Positions 9,093 through 18,635 are shown, counted from the first letter of the stretch. The stretch: DNA of 64,000 nt from Crenobacter oryzisoli (GCF_030385785.1 NZ_JAUEDK010000012.1:1-64000), one strand, 5' to 3'. Translations and numbers: made by a program. The notes: a model not told the origin generated them from the sequence alone.

Positions 9093-9815
9093 ATGACCTC
9101 TACGCTGTCAAACCTACTAAGCCTATTTATTGACAACTGCCCGTTTTTTGAACAGAAGTGCGCGCTATGTGGTGACGCCTCGCCGCATAGCGGAATTTGC
9201 AATTCATGTCAAGATGGTTTGCCCTGGTTTAGTGGGGAAAACTGCTCCCGCTGTGCTTTGCCCCTTGCTGCGGCCGCGCCTTTATGTGGCCAATGCCAGC
9301 GGTTGCCGCCGTTTTTCGACCGGCTGGACGCGGTCTTGCGCTTCGATTTCCCACTTGCCGGACTGCTGCATGCTTGGAAATACGGTCGGCGCTATGAATT
9401 GTCGGGTGTGATGGCGCAAATATTTACACGAAATTCGGTTAACTTCGGCGAAAAACCGGATCTAGTGCTGCCGGTTCCATTGGCGCCGGCCAGGTTGGCC
9501 GAACGGGGCTTCAACCAGAGCGAGGTGCTGGCGCGGGCGTTCGCTGATACACTTGCCTGCCCGTTTTCGACGACGCACTTGTGGAGAAAACGCAACACCC
9601 CGTCTCAGGCCAGTTTGACGCTGGCCGAACGGCGTCGAAATTTGCATGATGCTTTTGGCGTAAATCCTGCTGTGAAAGGGCTTCACGTGCTGTTGGTGGA
9701 CGATGTCGCCACCTCCGGATCGACCCTGTCGGCGCTGGCTTTTGCGTTGAAAAAACAGGGGGCAAAACGGGTCGACGCCAAGGTGCTGGCACGGGCCATT
9801 TTTTCTAAAACTTGA
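9093..9815 (+). CDS. ComF family phosphoribosyltransferase-like protein
   Basis: A protein of 240 residues with an N-terminal zinc-ribbon region (CALCGD, CNSC, CSRC, CGQC pairs) and a C-terminal type I phosphoribosyltransferase fold with the PRPP loop [14 protein letters not shown]. ComF proteins take part in uptake or processing of transforming DNA; in proteobacteria the group is also called GntX/ComFC. ATG 9093 is preferred over a TTG at 9045, which would reach almost to the bioB start. It is followed by trmL 40 bp later. Confidence 0.88.
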   Translation: MTSTLSNLLSLFIDNCPFFEQKCALCGDASPHSGICNSCQDGLPWFSGENCSRCALPLAAAAPLCGQCQRLPPFFDRLDAVLRFDFPLAGLLHAWKYGRRYELSGVMAQIFTRNSVNFGEKPDLVLPVPLAPARLAERGFNQSEVLARAFADTLACPFSTTHLWRKRNTPSQASLTLAERRRNLHDAFGVNPAVKGLHVLLVDDVATSGSTLSALAFALKKQGAKRVDAKVLARAIFSKT

Positions 9816-9855
9816 CCAAGCGTTTGATTCCTTGGAACAATCCGCCTCGCTATCA

Positions 9856-10320
9856 ATGTTTACCGTAGTTCTTTACCAGCCGGAAATCCCGCCCAACACG
9901 GGCAATGTGATTCGTTTATGTGCCAACACCGGCTGTGAGCTGCACCTGGTCAAACCGCTGGGCTTTCCGCTCGACGACGCCAAATTGCGTCGAGCCGGAC
10001 TCGACTATCACGAGTATGCCCGGCTGGTGGTTCATGAAGATTTCGATGCCTGTCTGACCGCGTTGTCGGGGCGACGGATCTTCGCAGCCACCACCAAGGG
10101 TGCCACCCGACATGACCAGGTGGCTTTCCTCCCCGGGGATGTATTGCTGTTCGGCCCCGAGTCGCGCGGTCTGCCGGAAGACGTGCTTGCACGCTTTCCG
10201 GCCGAGCGACGGATCCGGCTGCCGATGCGGCCGGGTTCCCGCAGCATGAATCTGTCCAACGCCGTGGCGGTGACAGTGTTCGAAGCCTGGCGTCAGACGG
10301 GTTTCGAGGGAGGAAGTTAA
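9856..10320 (+). CDS. trmL: tRNA (cytidine(34)-2'-O)-methyltransferase TrmL
   Basis: A SPOUT-class methyltransferase of 154 residues, close to E. coli TrmL (157). Conserved stretches are [11 protein letters not shown] at the start, GPESRGLP in the middle and the knotted C-terminal motif [16 protein letters not shown]. It 2'-O-methylates the wobble base C34/U34 of tRNA-Leu isoacceptors. ATG 9856 is chosen over the TTG at 9832 because the family begins at [10 protein letters not shown]. Confidence 0.92.
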   Translation: MFTVVLYQPEIPPNTGNVIRLCANTGCELHLVKPLGFPLDDAKLRRAGLDYHEYARLVVHEDFDACLTALSGRRIFAATTKGATRHDQVAFLPGDVLLFGPESRGLPEDVLARFPAERRIRLPMRPGSRSMNLSNAVAVTVFEAWRQTGFEGGS

Positions 10321-10355
10321 GGCTCACGGTTGGCACAACAGCATAAGGGAGGTAT

Positions 10356-11201
10356 ATGCAACCTGTTCTCCGATGGCTGTGGCTAGCTTTTATCAGTCTG
10401 GTACTGGTAGCGTGCTCCACCGTAAAGCCCGCCAGTGCCACCAGTCAACAGACCAAGAAGGTCGCCAATAGAGGCGGCTATTTCCAGAAAGACGGCCCGG
10501 CCGCGCACATTCCAGTGAACCTGGAGCTAGTGCCCGATGCGGTTCCTCAGAATGAGCGGCTGATCCCGTCTGCCAATCGCCCGTATACCGCAATGGGCAT
10601 GAGCTTTCACCCCGATACCAGTTCCAGACCCTACACTGTGGTGGGCCTGGCTTCGTGGTACGGCAAGCAGTTCCACGGTCGCAAGACCACCTCGGGCGAA
10701 CGCTACGATATGTTCGCGATGACCGCGGCGCATCCGACGCTGCCGATCCCGAGTTATGTGCGGGTCACCAATCTGGTGAACGGTAAGGAAGTGATCGTGA
10801 AGATCAACGACCGCGGGCCGTTCCACCCGCATCGCATCATGGACATGTCGTACGCGGCGGCCTACAAGCTGGGCTTCGTCAAGAACGGCAGCGCCAAGGT
10901 TCGTATCGAGCGCGTCTGGCCGGCGGCCGGGGGCGAAGCGGTGGCCAACAACGAGCACTCGGCCGAAGCCAGCGAGGCCAAGCCGGTCTACCTGCAGCTG
11001 GGCAGCTTTTCCCAGCTCGCCAGCGCCGAGGCGCGGCTGAAGGAGCTGGTCGCCCGGTTCGACAGCCAGAAGGACGCCAAGCTTGGCATCGTGAATCAAG
11101 AGGGCAACTACCGCGTGCGCATGGGGCCGTTCGGCAGCCAGGCGGAGGCACAGAAGACCGCCGCCGGGCTTAACGTGACCGCCCAGGTGAGTGCTAGCTG
11201 A
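10356..11201 (+). CDS. rlpA: RlpA family septal ring lytic transglycosylase lipoprotein
   Basis: A 281-residue lipoprotein (LVAC lipobox, Cys20). The double-psi beta-barrel covers about residues 90-175 (ASWYGKQFHGRKTTSGE, KINDRGPFHPHRIMDMS) and a SPOR domain covers about 205-281 (YLQLGSFSQLASAEARL, YRVRMGPFGS). RlpA proteins cleave glycan strands lacking stem peptides; the SPOR domain targets them to denuded septal peptidoglycan. A GGGAGG Shine-Dalgarno sequence precedes the ATG. A strong terminator follows 20 bp after the stop. Confidence 0.93.
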   Translation: MQPVLRWLWLAFISLVLVACSTVKPASATSQQTKKVANRGGYFQKDGPAAHIPVNLELVPDAVPQNERLIPSANRPYTAMGMSFHPDTSSRPYTVVGLASWYGKQFHGRKTTSGERYDMFAMTAAHPTLPIPSYVRVTNLVNGKEVIVKINDRGPFHPHRIMDMSYAAAYKLGFVKNGSAKVRIERVWPAAGGEAVANNEHSAEASEAKPVYLQLGSFSQLASAEARLKELVARFDSQKDAKLGIVNQEGNYRVRMGPFGSQAEAQKTAAGLNVTAQVSAS

Positions 11202-11221
11202 GCGAGACCCGACCGGAACGT

Positions 11222-11256
11222 AAAAAAGCGAGGAACATTGGTTCCTCGCTTTTTTT
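11222..11256 (+). terminator. Intrinsic terminator after rlpA
   Basis: A perfect 15-bp stem (A-run, GCGAGGAAC / GTTCCTCGC, T-run) with loop ATTG. The A-tract on the 5' side makes it able to work in both directions. It ends the comF-trmL-rlpA strand. Confidence 0.93.
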
Positions 11257-11275
11257 ATGCCTGCGCAGTGGTTGT

Positions 11276-11309
11276 AAAAAACCCCGGCGCCGCTGGGGCG
11301 GGCCGGGGT
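11276..11309 (-). terminator. Intrinsic terminator on the engB strand
   Basis: On the minus strand ACCCCGGC pairs with GCCGGGGT across a 13-nt loop and is followed by six T residues. It lies about 190 bp downstream of the engB stop codon, so it either ends a long engB 3' UTR or a separate small RNA. Confidence 0.8.
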
Positions 11310-11498
11310 TAGAAAGCGCCTCGATGTTTAGAGCGAGGCACCCGCTCAGGGAGGTTGGCGGGAGACGCCATCAATGACGTCTGCGTTTTAGTGGGGTACA
11401 GTGTGCAAAAGTTCCCGGATGGGATTTGGTGTCGCTAACAAGGCTCGCTATACGTTGTTGGCCGCTCGGTCGTGCTGCTGTCTGCGGTCGCGCAGCCC
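11310..11498 (-). other. Structured non-coding stretch between engB and its terminator
   Basis: No convincing gene. Three short inverted repeats follow one another before the terminator: GCCTCG/CGAGGC (11318-11339), CCCGC/GCGGG (11341-11362) and AGACG/CGTCT (11363-11382). The run of stems ending in a terminator suggests a structured RNA on the minus strand, either a 3' UTR or an sRNA. No promoter of good quality was found and no known family was recognised. Confidence 0.35.
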
Positions 11499-12158
11499 TT
11501 AGCCGGTTTGGCCGTCATCAGTGGGCTCGTCTGCGGTGTCGTGCGGCGCCTGTGTCTCTTCGGCGAGGGCGAACCAGTCGGCGACCACCTTTTCCACCGA
11601 GTCCATACCCTGTTTCTTCAGGCTGGAGAACAACTGCACGCTGACCGGCTGGCGCTCGGCGCGCTCGGCCAGCGCCTGCTTCACCTTGGCAAGGGTCTTG
11701 GTCTGCTCCTGGCGCGAGAGCTTGTCGGCCTTGGAGAGCAGGATGTGCACCGGGCGGCCGGTGTCGCCGAAGAAGTCGAGCATCTGCAGGTCCAGGTCCT
11801 TGAGCGGGTGGCGCGCATCCATGATCAGGATCAGCCCGACCAAGCTCTGGCGAGTCTGCAGGTAGCGGCCGAGCAGCTGCACCCAGTGCGCGCGCACCGG
11901 CTCCGGCACCTGGGCGTAGCCGTAGCCGGGCAGGTCGACCATGAAACGCTCGCCGCCCAGATCGAAGAAGTTGATGTGCTGGGTGCGACCGGGGGTCTTG
12001 GATACGTAGGCGAGCCGGGTGCGGTTGGTCAGCGTGTTGATCGCGCTGGACTTGCCCGCGTTGGAGCGCCCGACGAATGCCACCTCGACGCGGGTCGGCG
12101 GCAGATCTTTCAGGTGGTTGACAGTGGTATAAAATGTGGCGTTCTGAAAGATAGACAT
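11499..12158 (-). CDS. engB: Ribosome biogenesis GTPase EngB (YihA/YsxC)
   Basis: A TRAFAC-class GTPase of 219 residues. G1 is GRSNAGKS, the switch region has TPGRTQ, G3 is DLPGYG and G4 is SKADK. EngB assists maturation of the large ribosomal subunit and is usually essential. The C-terminus is acidic and low in complexity. It is divergent from cytochrome c4 with a 91-bp shared promoter region, an arrangement common in Neisseriales. Confidence 0.95.
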   Translation of the reverse strand: MSIFQNATFYTTVNHLKDLPPTRVEVAFVGRSNAGKSSAINTLTNRTRLAYVSKTPGRTQHINFFDLGGERFMVDLPGYGYAQVPEPVRAHWVQLLGRYLQTRQSLVGLILIMDARHPLKDLDLQMLDFFGDTGRPVHILLSKADKLSRQEQTKTLAKVKQALAERAERQPVSVQLFSSLKKQGMDSVEKVVADWFALAEETQAPHDTADEPTDDGQTG

Positions 12159-12249
12159 AGTAGTAAGGCAGAAATCAGTTGGTATAGAATAGCAGGTTTA
12201 GAATTGCCACTCTTGCAGACAGTTTCCGCATTCTCCTAAAGGAGCGACC

Positions 12250-12870
12250 ATGAAACCTAAGATGCTCTTGGCGTTGGCTGCTGTTGCAGCCGCCGTAGCC
12301 GGCAGCGCCTTCGCAGCCAGCCCGGTATACAAGGGCGACCCGGCAAAGGGCAAAGTGATCGTGGACCAGGTGTGTGCCGCCTGCCACGGTGTAGATGGTA
12401 ATAGCGCGGGGTCGAACTACCCTTCGCTGGCCGGTCAGCATCAGAAGTACATCCACGATCAGCTTCAGGCTTTCAAAGGCGGTGTCCGCAAGAACCCGGT
12501 CATGATGGGGATGGCCGCGCCGCTGTCGGACGATGATATGTGGAATGTGTCTGCGTACTTCAGTTCGCAGAAGATCAAGCCGCGCGAGGCCAACGACAAG
12601 ACGCAGATGGTGCTCGGCAAGCAGGTCTACCGCGTCGGCAATCCGGTGACCCGCGTGCCGGCCTGTATGGCCTGTCACGGCCCGGCCGGCTCCGGCATTC
12701 CGGACAAGTTCCCTCGCCTTTCCAGCCAGCACGCTGCGTACGTGCTCACCCAGTTGAACAACTTCAAGGTGGGGACCGATCGCAAGAATCCGGTCATGTC
12801 CGATATCGCGTCGCGGATGAGCGATGCCGAGATGAAGGCGGTGGCCGAATACATCTCCGGTCTGCGCTAA
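12250..12870 (+). CDS. Cytochrome c4, dihaem periplasmic cytochrome
   Basis: A 206-residue protein with a Sec signal peptide (cleavage near AFA-ASP) and two class I cytochrome c domains. The haem sites are CAACH (Cys42-His46) and CMACH (Cys139-His143). Distal Met ligands are expected in the PVMMGM and PVMSDI regions. Cytochrome c4 carries electrons from the bc1 complex to terminal oxidases. A clear Shine-Dalgarno AAAGGAG precedes the ATG. It sits directly before the ResB/CcsA genes, whose products attach its haem, but is separated from them by a terminator. Confidence 0.94.
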   Translation: MKPKMLLALAAVAAAVAGSAFAASPVYKGDPAKGKVIVDQVCAACHGVDGNSAGSNYPSLAGQHQKYIHDQLQAFKGGVRKNPVMMGMAAPLSDDDMWNVSAYFSSQKIKPREANDKTQMVLGKQVYRVGNPVTRVPACMACHGPAGSGIPDKFPRLSSQHAAYVLTQLNNFKVGTDRKNPVMSDIASRMSDAEMKAVAEYISGLR

Positions 12871-12947
12871 GCCGGCCCGGGACGGCGAGCCGACTGCCTG
12901 CGCCTTCTGGCGCGGTGCCGGACGCAACTTTCATACCCCGTGTTACT

Positions 12948-12982
12948 CAAAAGGGGAGCCCGCCCGGGGCTTCCCTTTTTTT
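12948..12982 (+). terminator. Intrinsic terminator between cytochrome c4 and resB
   Basis: The stem AAGGGGAGCCC pairs with GGGCTTCCCTT around a short GC-rich loop and runs into seven T residues, ending 15 bases before the resB ATG. Read-through or a second promoter must supply resB. Confidence 0.85.
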
Positions 12983-12997
12983 GTGCCGTATCGATCA

Positions 12998-15016
12998 ATG
13001 AAAACTAGCAAACGCCAGGCCGGTTTTGGCTCCTCCCTGTTCGAGCTGTTGAGCTCGATGCGCTTTGCCATCGGCCTGTTGACCATCCTGGCGATCGCCT
13101 CGGTGGTGGGCACGGTGCTCAAGCAGAACGAACCGTATCCGAACTACGCTTTCGAGTTCGGGCCGTTCTGGTTCCGCGTCTTCGAAACGTTGGGGCTGTA
13201 CGACGTCTACCATTCCGGCTGGTTCTTGGTGATCCTGGCCTTTCTGGTGCTGTCGACCTCGCTGTGCATCACGCGCAATGGTCCGGGTTTCGTGAAGGAC
13301 ATGAGGGCCTTCCGCGACAAGGCGAGCAATGTGTCGCTCGCGGCGATGAAGCACAGTATCGAGCTGGAGGGCCGCATCGCCCCCGAGGCGGTTGCCGGCT
13401 ACCTGGGCCGAGAGGGCTTCCGTTTCAAGGTGCGCGAGCGCGAGGACGGGGCGACGCTGTTCGCCGCCAAGAAGGGGGTGGCCAACAAGCTCGGCTATTT
13501 CTTCGCGCATATTGCGCTGGTGGTGATCTGCATCGGCGGCCTGATCGACGGCAACCTGCCGCTGAAGCTCGGCGAACTGGTCGGCAGGGTCGTGCCGGAG
13601 ACACGCGACATCCCGCAAAGCCAGATTCCCGAACAGAGCCGTCTGTCGGCCGGCAACCTGTCATTTCGCGGTAACGTTACCATTGCCGAGAACAAGAGCG
13701 CCGACGTGATCTTCCAGAATGCGGGCAATGGCTACCTGGTGCAGGAGTTGCCGTTCATCATCACGCTGAAGAAGTTCTACGTCGACTACTACAACAACGG
13801 CATGCCGAAACTGTTTGCCAGCGACATCATCGTGACCGACAAGCGCACCGGCAAGGAGACGCCGGCGACGGTGAAGGTGAACCACCCGCTGATCGTCGAC
13901 GGCGTGGCGATCTACCAGGCGAGCTTCGGTGACGGCGGCTCGCCGCTCGAACTGAAGGGCTGGAACCTGGCACAGCCGGCGATGGCGCCGGTGACCTTGC
14001 GCGGCACCTCGCTCGCCACCCAGCCCTTGAAGGCGAATGGCCGTGACTACCAGCTGGAATTCGGTGAGTTGCGCGTCTTTAATATCGAGAACATGGGCGG
14101 CGCGCAGGGTGATGCCAAGACCTTCTCCGAACGGATGCACGACGCGCGCGAGGTGAAGCACGAGAAGGCGCTGAAGAACGTCGGCCCGAGCATCTCCTTC
14201 AAGTTGCGCGATGCGCAGGGCCAGGCGCGCGAATACCAGCAGTACATGGCGCCGATCACGCAGGAGGGCGCGAGCTACCTGATCAGCGGGGTGCGCAGCG
14301 AGGTCGCCAAGCCGTTCCAGTTCCTGCGCCTGCCGCTCGACGACGACGGCAAGATCGACACCTTCATGCGGCTGCGCGCCGCGTTGCTCAACTCGGCGCT
14401 GTACGACGAGATCGCCGCGCGCACCACCGCCAAGGCGCTGCAGGGCCAAGCGATCAGCCCGGCGATGCAGCAGCAGTTCCAGAGCAGCGTGAAATGGGTG
14501 CTGGCGCGCTTCGCGCAGGGCGGCTTCAGCGCGCTCGAGCAGTTCCTCGACGAGCGGGTGCCGGCCGACAAGCGCCAGGCGGTGGCGCAGACCTATGTGA
14601 AGATCCTGCAGGGCGCAGTGGTCGACGTGATGGACGTGGCGCAGGCGAAGGCGGGCTTGGCACCGCTGCCGGAAGACGGTAAGCATTACCGCTTCCTGCT
14701 CGATGGTCTGGTCGGTGTCAGCGCCTTGAACGACTACGGCGCGCCGGTGTTCCTGCAGCTGACCGGTTTCGAGCAGGTGCAGGCGTCCGGCCTGCAGATG
14801 ACCCGCAGCCCGGGCAAGAATCTGGTCTATTTCGGCTCGCTGATGCTGGTGATCGGCATCATCTTGATGTTCTACGTGCGCGAAGTGCGCCTGTGGGTGC
14901 TGTGCTACGGTGACCGGATGCGCGTGGCGATGAGCTCGAACCGGCACAGCCGCGACCTGGATAGCGATTTTGCGCGCCATACCGAATCTTTGAATCAGTT
15001 AGTGCGAGACGCCTGA
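12998..15016 (+). CDS. resB: ResB/Ccs1-type cytochrome c biogenesis protein
   Basis: A 672-residue membrane protein. Hydrophobic segments lie near residues 22-40, about 68-90 and about 160-180, and one near the C-terminus (about 608-628), with a large periplasmic domain between. ResB with CcsA forms the system II haem delivery and ligation complex for c-type cytochromes. ATG 12998 (MKTSKRQ) is used; an in-frame GTG 15 bp upstream lies next to the terminator T-run. The stop overlaps the ccsA start (TGATG), so the two are coupled. Confidence 0.93.
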   Translation: MKTSKRQAGFGSSLFELLSSMRFAIGLLTILAIASVVGTVLKQNEPYPNYAFEFGPFWFRVFETLGLYDVYHSGWFLVILAFLVLSTSLCITRNGPGFVKDMRAFRDKASNVSLAAMKHSIELEGRIAPEAVAGYLGREGFRFKVREREDGATLFAAKKGVANKLGYFFAHIALVVICIGGLIDGNLPLKLGELVGRVVPETRDIPQSQIPEQSRLSAGNLSFRGNVTIAENKSADVIFQNAGNGYLVQELPFIITLKKFYVDYYNNGMPKLFASDIIVTDKRTGKETPATVKVNHPLIVDGVAIYQASFGDGGSPLELKGWNLAQPAMAPVTLRGTSLATQPLKANGRDYQLEFGELRVFNIENMGGAQGDAKTFSERMHDAREVKHEKALKNVGPSISFKLRDAQGQAREYQQYMAPITQEGASYLISGVRSEVAKPFQFLRLPLDDDGKIDTFMRLRAALLNSALYDEIAARTTAKALQGQAISPAMQQQFQSSVKWVLARFAQGGFSALEQFLDERVPADKRQAVAQTYVKILQGAVVDVMDVAQAKAGLAPLPEDGKHYRFLLDGLVGVSALNDYGAPVFLQLTGFEQVQASGLQMTRSPGKNLVYFGSLMLVIGIILMFYVREVRLWVLCYGDRMRVAMSSNRHSRDLDSDFARHTESLNQLVRDA

Positions 15017-16200
15017 TGGAATTGGTCCACTCTTATGAAAACCCCTCGCTCCTGAAGCGGCTGTCGGCCGTCGACTGGGGCTATGCGCTGTTGGTGCTGG
15101 CCGCCGCGGCGTACACCTACGTGCTGTACGGCGAGATGCTCGATTACTACGAGAAGGCGATCCTCGCCGGCGCCTCGCTGGGCCTGGTGGCCATGGGCTG
15201 GTTCTGGAAGCCCTGGCGGGCGTTCTTCCCTGCGTCGGGCCTGTTGGCGCTTGGCGGCATCAGCCTGTATCACGGCGATCTGGCGCGCGGGCAGAGCGCA
15301 TTCTGGCTCAAGTACGCCCTGTCGAGCCAGTCGGCGATCATGTGGATGTGCACGCTGTTCTTCCTCGCCACGGCGATGTTCTGGGCGGGGTTGATCCGCC
15401 GTTCCGATACGCTGCAGAAGCTGGGCAGCGGCCTAACCTGGTCGGCGGCGCTGATGGGGCTGACCGGGATGTTCGTGCGCTGGTACGAGAGCTACCTGAT
15501 CGGCAGCGACGTCGGCCACATCCCGGTGTCGAACCTATACGAGGTGTTCGTGCTGTTCTGCCTGATCACCGCGCTGATGTACCTGTACTACGAGGCCAAG
15601 TTCGCCGCCCGCCAGGTCGGTGCCTTCGTGCTCTTGGTGATCACGGCCGCCGTCGGCTTCATCCTGTGGTATTCGTTCGACCGCCAGGCGCACGAGATCC
15701 AGCCGCTGATCCCGGCGCTGCAGTCGTGGTGGATGAAGATCCACGTGCCGGCCAACTTCGTCGGCTACGGTTCGTTCGCGCTGTCGGCGATGTTGGGCAT
15801 CGCCGAGCTCCTGGTGCTGCGCGACGCGAAGCGGGCTGAGCTTGCCGGCGGCGAGGCGCAGCCGGGCTGGTTCGCCCGCCGCCTGCCGGCCGCCGACGTG
15901 ATTGACGAGATGATGTACAAGGCGATCACGGTCGGCTTCCTGTTCTTCACCATCGCGACCATCCTCGGCGCGATGTGGGCGGCCGATGCCTGGGGCGGTT
16001 ACTGGAGCTGGGACCCGAAGGAGACCTGGGCGCTGATCGTGTGGCTGAACTACGCGGCGTGGCTGCACATTCGCCTGGTGAAGGGCTGGCGCGGTGAGCC
16101 GCTGGCGTGGTGGGCGGTGATCGGCATTGTCGTCACCAGCTTCGCCTTCCTCGGCGTGAACATGTTCCTGTCGGGCCTGCACTCGTACGGCGGCCTGTAA
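15016..16200 (+). CDS. ccsA: Cytochrome c biogenesis protein CcsA/ResC
   Basis: A 394-residue polytopic membrane protein with a dense set of hydrophobic helices. The tryptophan-rich haem-handling motif WGGYWSWDPKETWA (WWD domain) lies near residue 330, followed by WLNYAAWLHIR. With ResB it moves haem across the membrane and ligates it to apocytochrome c; cytochrome c4 upstream is a likely client. Its start overlaps the resB stop. A bidirectional terminator separates it from the convergent lysR gene. Confidence 0.94.
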   Translation: MELVHSYENPSLLKRLSAVDWGYALLVLAAAAYTYVLYGEMLDYYEKAILAGASLGLVAMGWFWKPWRAFFPASGLLALGGISLYHGDLARGQSAFWLKYALSSQSAIMWMCTLFFLATAMFWAGLIRRSDTLQKLGSGLTWSAALMGLTGMFVRWYESYLIGSDVGHIPVSNLYEVFVLFCLITALMYLYYEAKFAARQVGAFVLLVITAAVGFILWYSFDRQAHEIQPLIPALQSWWMKIHVPANFVGYGSFALSAMLGIAELLVLRDAKRAELAGGEAQPGWFARRLPAADVIDEMMYKAITVGFLFFTIATILGAMWAADAWGGYWSWDPKETWALIVWLNYAAWLHIRLVKGWRGEPLAWWAVIGIVVTSFAFLGVNMFLSGLHSYGGL

Positions 16201-16233
16201 GCCGGCCTTTAGGCCAATCTTGGGCCTTCCCCG

Positions 16234-16264
16234 AACCCCGGCTGCGTTTCGACGCGCCGGGGTT
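16234..16264. terminator. Bidirectional hairpin between ccsA and lysR
   Basis: AACCCCGGC pairs with GCCGGGGTT around a loop that can itself fold (GCG/CGC). The T-tract is weak. It sits between two convergent genes. Confidence 0.65.
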
Positions 16265-16271
16265 TGTCGTT

Positions 16272-17168
16272 TCAGGCTGGCGGGTGGGTTGCCAGCCAGT
16301 CGAGCAGCGCGGCGAGCCGCGCCGATTTCTGCAGCCGCTCCGGGAACACCGCCCACAGCACCGCCTCGCCGTCGGCACCGCCGCAGCGCCAGTCGGGCAG
16401 TACCGCGATGAGCTGGCCGGCGGCGAGGTCGTCGCGCACCCGTTCGAGCGGCAGCCGCGCGATGCCGCAGCCGGCCAGCGCCGCCTGATAGAGCGACTGC
16501 AGGTCGTTGGCGGCCAGCCTAGCCGGCGGGTCGAGCAGCAGGCGCTCGCCGGCCCGCTCCAGCTGCCAGGGTTCGGCGTGGGTGCCGCCGCGGTAGCGCA
16601 GGCAGGCGTGTCCGGCCAGTTCGGTGGGGTGAGCCGGGGTGCCGTGCGCGGCGAGATAGGCGGGGCTCGCGCACAGCAGGCGCTGGTAGCGGAACAGCCG
16701 CCGCACCCGCATGCTGGAGTCGGCCTGCGGCCCCTCGCGAATGCCCAGGTCGAAGCCGCGCTCGATCAGGTCGAAGCGCTCGTCGGAGATGGTCAGCTCG
16801 ACCCGGATCGCCGGGTAGCGGGCGAGAAAACCGGCCAATGCTGGCACCACGAACAGATTGCCGAGCAGCAGCGGTGCGGTGATGCGCAGCAGTCCGGCCG
16901 GCTCCTGCTGGACCGTGGCGAGCGCGGCGCGGCCGGCGTCGTCGGCGGCGACGATGGCTCGGGCGTGCGGCAGGTAGCGTTGCCCGGCCTCGCTTAGCGC
17001 GACGCGGCGGGTGGTGCGGTGAAACAGCGCCGCGCCCAGCTCCGCTTCCAGCTGCCGAATCTGGCGGGTGACGCTCGACGGGGTCAGCCCATGCGCCGCG
17101 GCGGCGCCGGCGAAGGAGCCGTAGTCGGCGATGTGCAGCAAGAGGCGCAGGGCGGCGAGGTCGGCCAT
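16272..17168 (-). CDS. LysR family transcriptional regulator
   Basis: 298 residues. The N-terminal winged HTH (LRLLLHIADYGSFAGAAAAHGL, SSVTRQIRQLEAELGAALFHRTTRRV) is followed by a LysR substrate-binding domain. The start at ATG 17168 (MADLAALR) is set by the family pattern; the much longer open frame is a shadow of the divergent oxidoreductase. It is transcribed away from the flavin oxidoreductase with a 91-bp gap, the usual layout when a LysR protein controls its neighbour. The effector is unknown. Confidence 0.93.
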   Translation of the reverse strand: MADLAALRLLLHIADYGSFAGAAAAHGLTPSSVTRQIRQLEAELGAALFHRTTRRVALSEAGQRYLPHARAIVAADDAGRAALATVQQEPAGLLRITAPLLLGNLFVVPALAGFLARYPAIRVELTISDERFDLIERGFDLGIREGPQADSSMRVRRLFRYQRLLCASPAYLAAHGTPAHPTELAGHACLRYRGGTHAEPWQLERAGERLLLDPPARLAANDLQSLYQAALAGCGIARLPLERVRDDLAAGQLIAVLPDWRCGGADGEAVLWAVFPERLQKSARLAALLDWLATHPPA

Positions 17169-17259
17169 TATTGCAGGCTCCGGAATTCTGTATTGCCTAT
17201 TTGCGGCTTCCCGGCCGGGGCTGTCAACGCCAGACTGGGGACGACCAAGGGAGGTGGCG

Positions 17260-18534
17260 ATGATCAGACAGTTTTCGGCCGATGCGGCGTACGCCGTGGG
17301 CCTGCCGGTGCGCCCGGTGCAGGCGGTGCTCGCGGGTGAGCAGCACTGCGAGGTTGCGGTGCTGGGCGGCGGCCTGACCGGCCTGACCGCGGCGCTGGAG
17401 CTGGCGCGCGCCGGCGTCGATGTGGCGCTGGTCGAGGGGCACCGCTGCGGCTGGGGGGCGTCCGGGCGTAACGGCGGCCAGGCACTGGCGGGCCTGGCGG
17501 CGAGCATGGACGGAGTCGAGGCGGCACTGGGCCTCGACGCGGCCCGCCGGATCTGGGCGATGACGCTGGAGGGCCTGGCGCGGCTGAAGCGCCAGGTCGG
17601 CGAATTCGGCATCGACTGCGGGCTGGCCGAACACGGCTATGTGTATGCGGCGCTGAACCCGCCCCAGCTCGCCGGCCTCGCCGCCTGGCAGCGCAAGGCC
17701 GAGCGTGACTACGGCTATGACGGGCTGAGCCTGCTCGATGCGGCCGGCATCCGGGGGCACATTGGCAGCGAGCGCTACGTCGGTGGCGCGTACGACGCCA
17801 ACGAGGTGCACCTGAATCCGCTCAAATATACGCTGGCGCTCGCCGATGCGGCGCTGGCCGCCGGTGTGTGCGTCTACGAACACAGCCCGGTGTCGTCGAT
17901 CGAACGCGGCGTAATGCCGCGTCTCGTCACTGCGCGAGGCAGCCTGCGCTGCCGCAGCCTGGTGTTGGCCGGCAACGCCTACCTCGAGCAGGTGCCCGAG
18001 CTCGCTCGCACTATCCTGCCGGTGGAGAGCCACATCATCGCCACCGAGCCGCTCGGCGGGCGGGTATGCGATATCCTGCCGACCGGGGTGGCGGTGTCCG
18101 ACTGCAACCATGTGCTCGACTACTATCGCTGCTCGCACGACGGCCGATTGCTGTTCGGCGGCCGTGCCGGCCCGCTGGTGACGCAGCGTGCCGAACATGC
18201 ACGCGAGCGGATGCTGAAGGTGTTCCCGCAGCTTGCCGACGTGCGCATCGACTATGCGTGGGGCGGCTATGTCGATGTGACGCTGAACAAGCTGCCGCAT
18301 TTCGGTTGGCTGACGCCGAACATCCTGTTCGCCCAGGGCTTCTCCGGTCACGGTCTGGCGCTAACCGGCCTGGCCGGCCAGCTGATTGCCGAGGCGCTGA
18401 CTGGCTCCCCGGAGCGCTTCGCACTGTTCGCCAAGCTGCCGCAGCATCGTCTACCACCTGCAATGCGGCCGCTGGCGATTAGGCTCGGCACTACCTGGTA
18501 CCAGTGGCAGGACTGGCGCAGTGCCCGCGCTTGA
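17260..18534 (+). CDS. FAD-dependent amine/amino-acid oxidoreductase (DAO family, PuuB-like)
   Basis: 424 residues with an N-terminal dinucleotide-binding motif VLGGGLTGLTAALELA (Gly36, Gly38, Gly41) and the DAO-family C-terminal flavin contacts (AWGGYVDVTLNKLPHFG, FSGHGLALTGLAG). The overall pattern, including CGWGASGRNGGQ after the first strand-turn, is that of gamma-glutamylputrescine oxidase and related enzymes, but other Puu genes are absent so the substrate is not assigned. A good Shine-Dalgarno (GGGAGGTGG) precedes ATG 17260. Probably regulated by the divergent LysR protein. Confidence 0.87.
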   Translation: MIRQFSADAAYAVGLPVRPVQAVLAGEQHCEVAVLGGGLTGLTAALELARAGVDVALVEGHRCGWGASGRNGGQALAGLAASMDGVEAALGLDAARRIWAMTLEGLARLKRQVGEFGIDCGLAEHGYVYAALNPPQLAGLAAWQRKAERDYGYDGLSLLDAAGIRGHIGSERYVGGAYDANEVHLNPLKYTLALADAALAAGVCVYEHSPVSSIERGVMPRLVTARGSLRCRSLVLAGNAYLEQVPELARTILPVESHIIATEPLGGRVCDILPTGVAVSDCNHVLDYYRCSHDGRLLFGGRAGPLVTQRAEHARERMLKVFPQLADVRIDYAWGGYVDVTLNKLPHFGWLTPNILFAQGFSGHGLALTGLAGQLIAEALTGSPERFALFAKLPQHRLPPAMRPLAIRLGTTWYQWQDWRSARA

Positions 18535-18635
18535 GTGTGCTGGTAGTGACGGAGAGGGATGGGAGAGCGGTCGGCTTTGACCGTGCGGCCGGGATTGGGC
18601 AGCATGGCGGGCCGAGACTGCCTTTCCTTCCCGCG

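Noticed and set aside
9106-9135. TGTCAA...TTGACA inverted repeat near bioB, resembling a BirA-type operator
   Set aside because: It lies inside the first codons of comF if ATG 9093 is right, arms are only 6 bp, and it lacks the extended BirA consensus.
11310-11498. 6S RNA, 4.5S RNA or tmRNA in the engB gap
   Set aside because: None of the conserved sequences of these RNAs is present (no SRP GGAAGCAGCC loop, no 6S central bubble, no tmRNA tRNA-like end).
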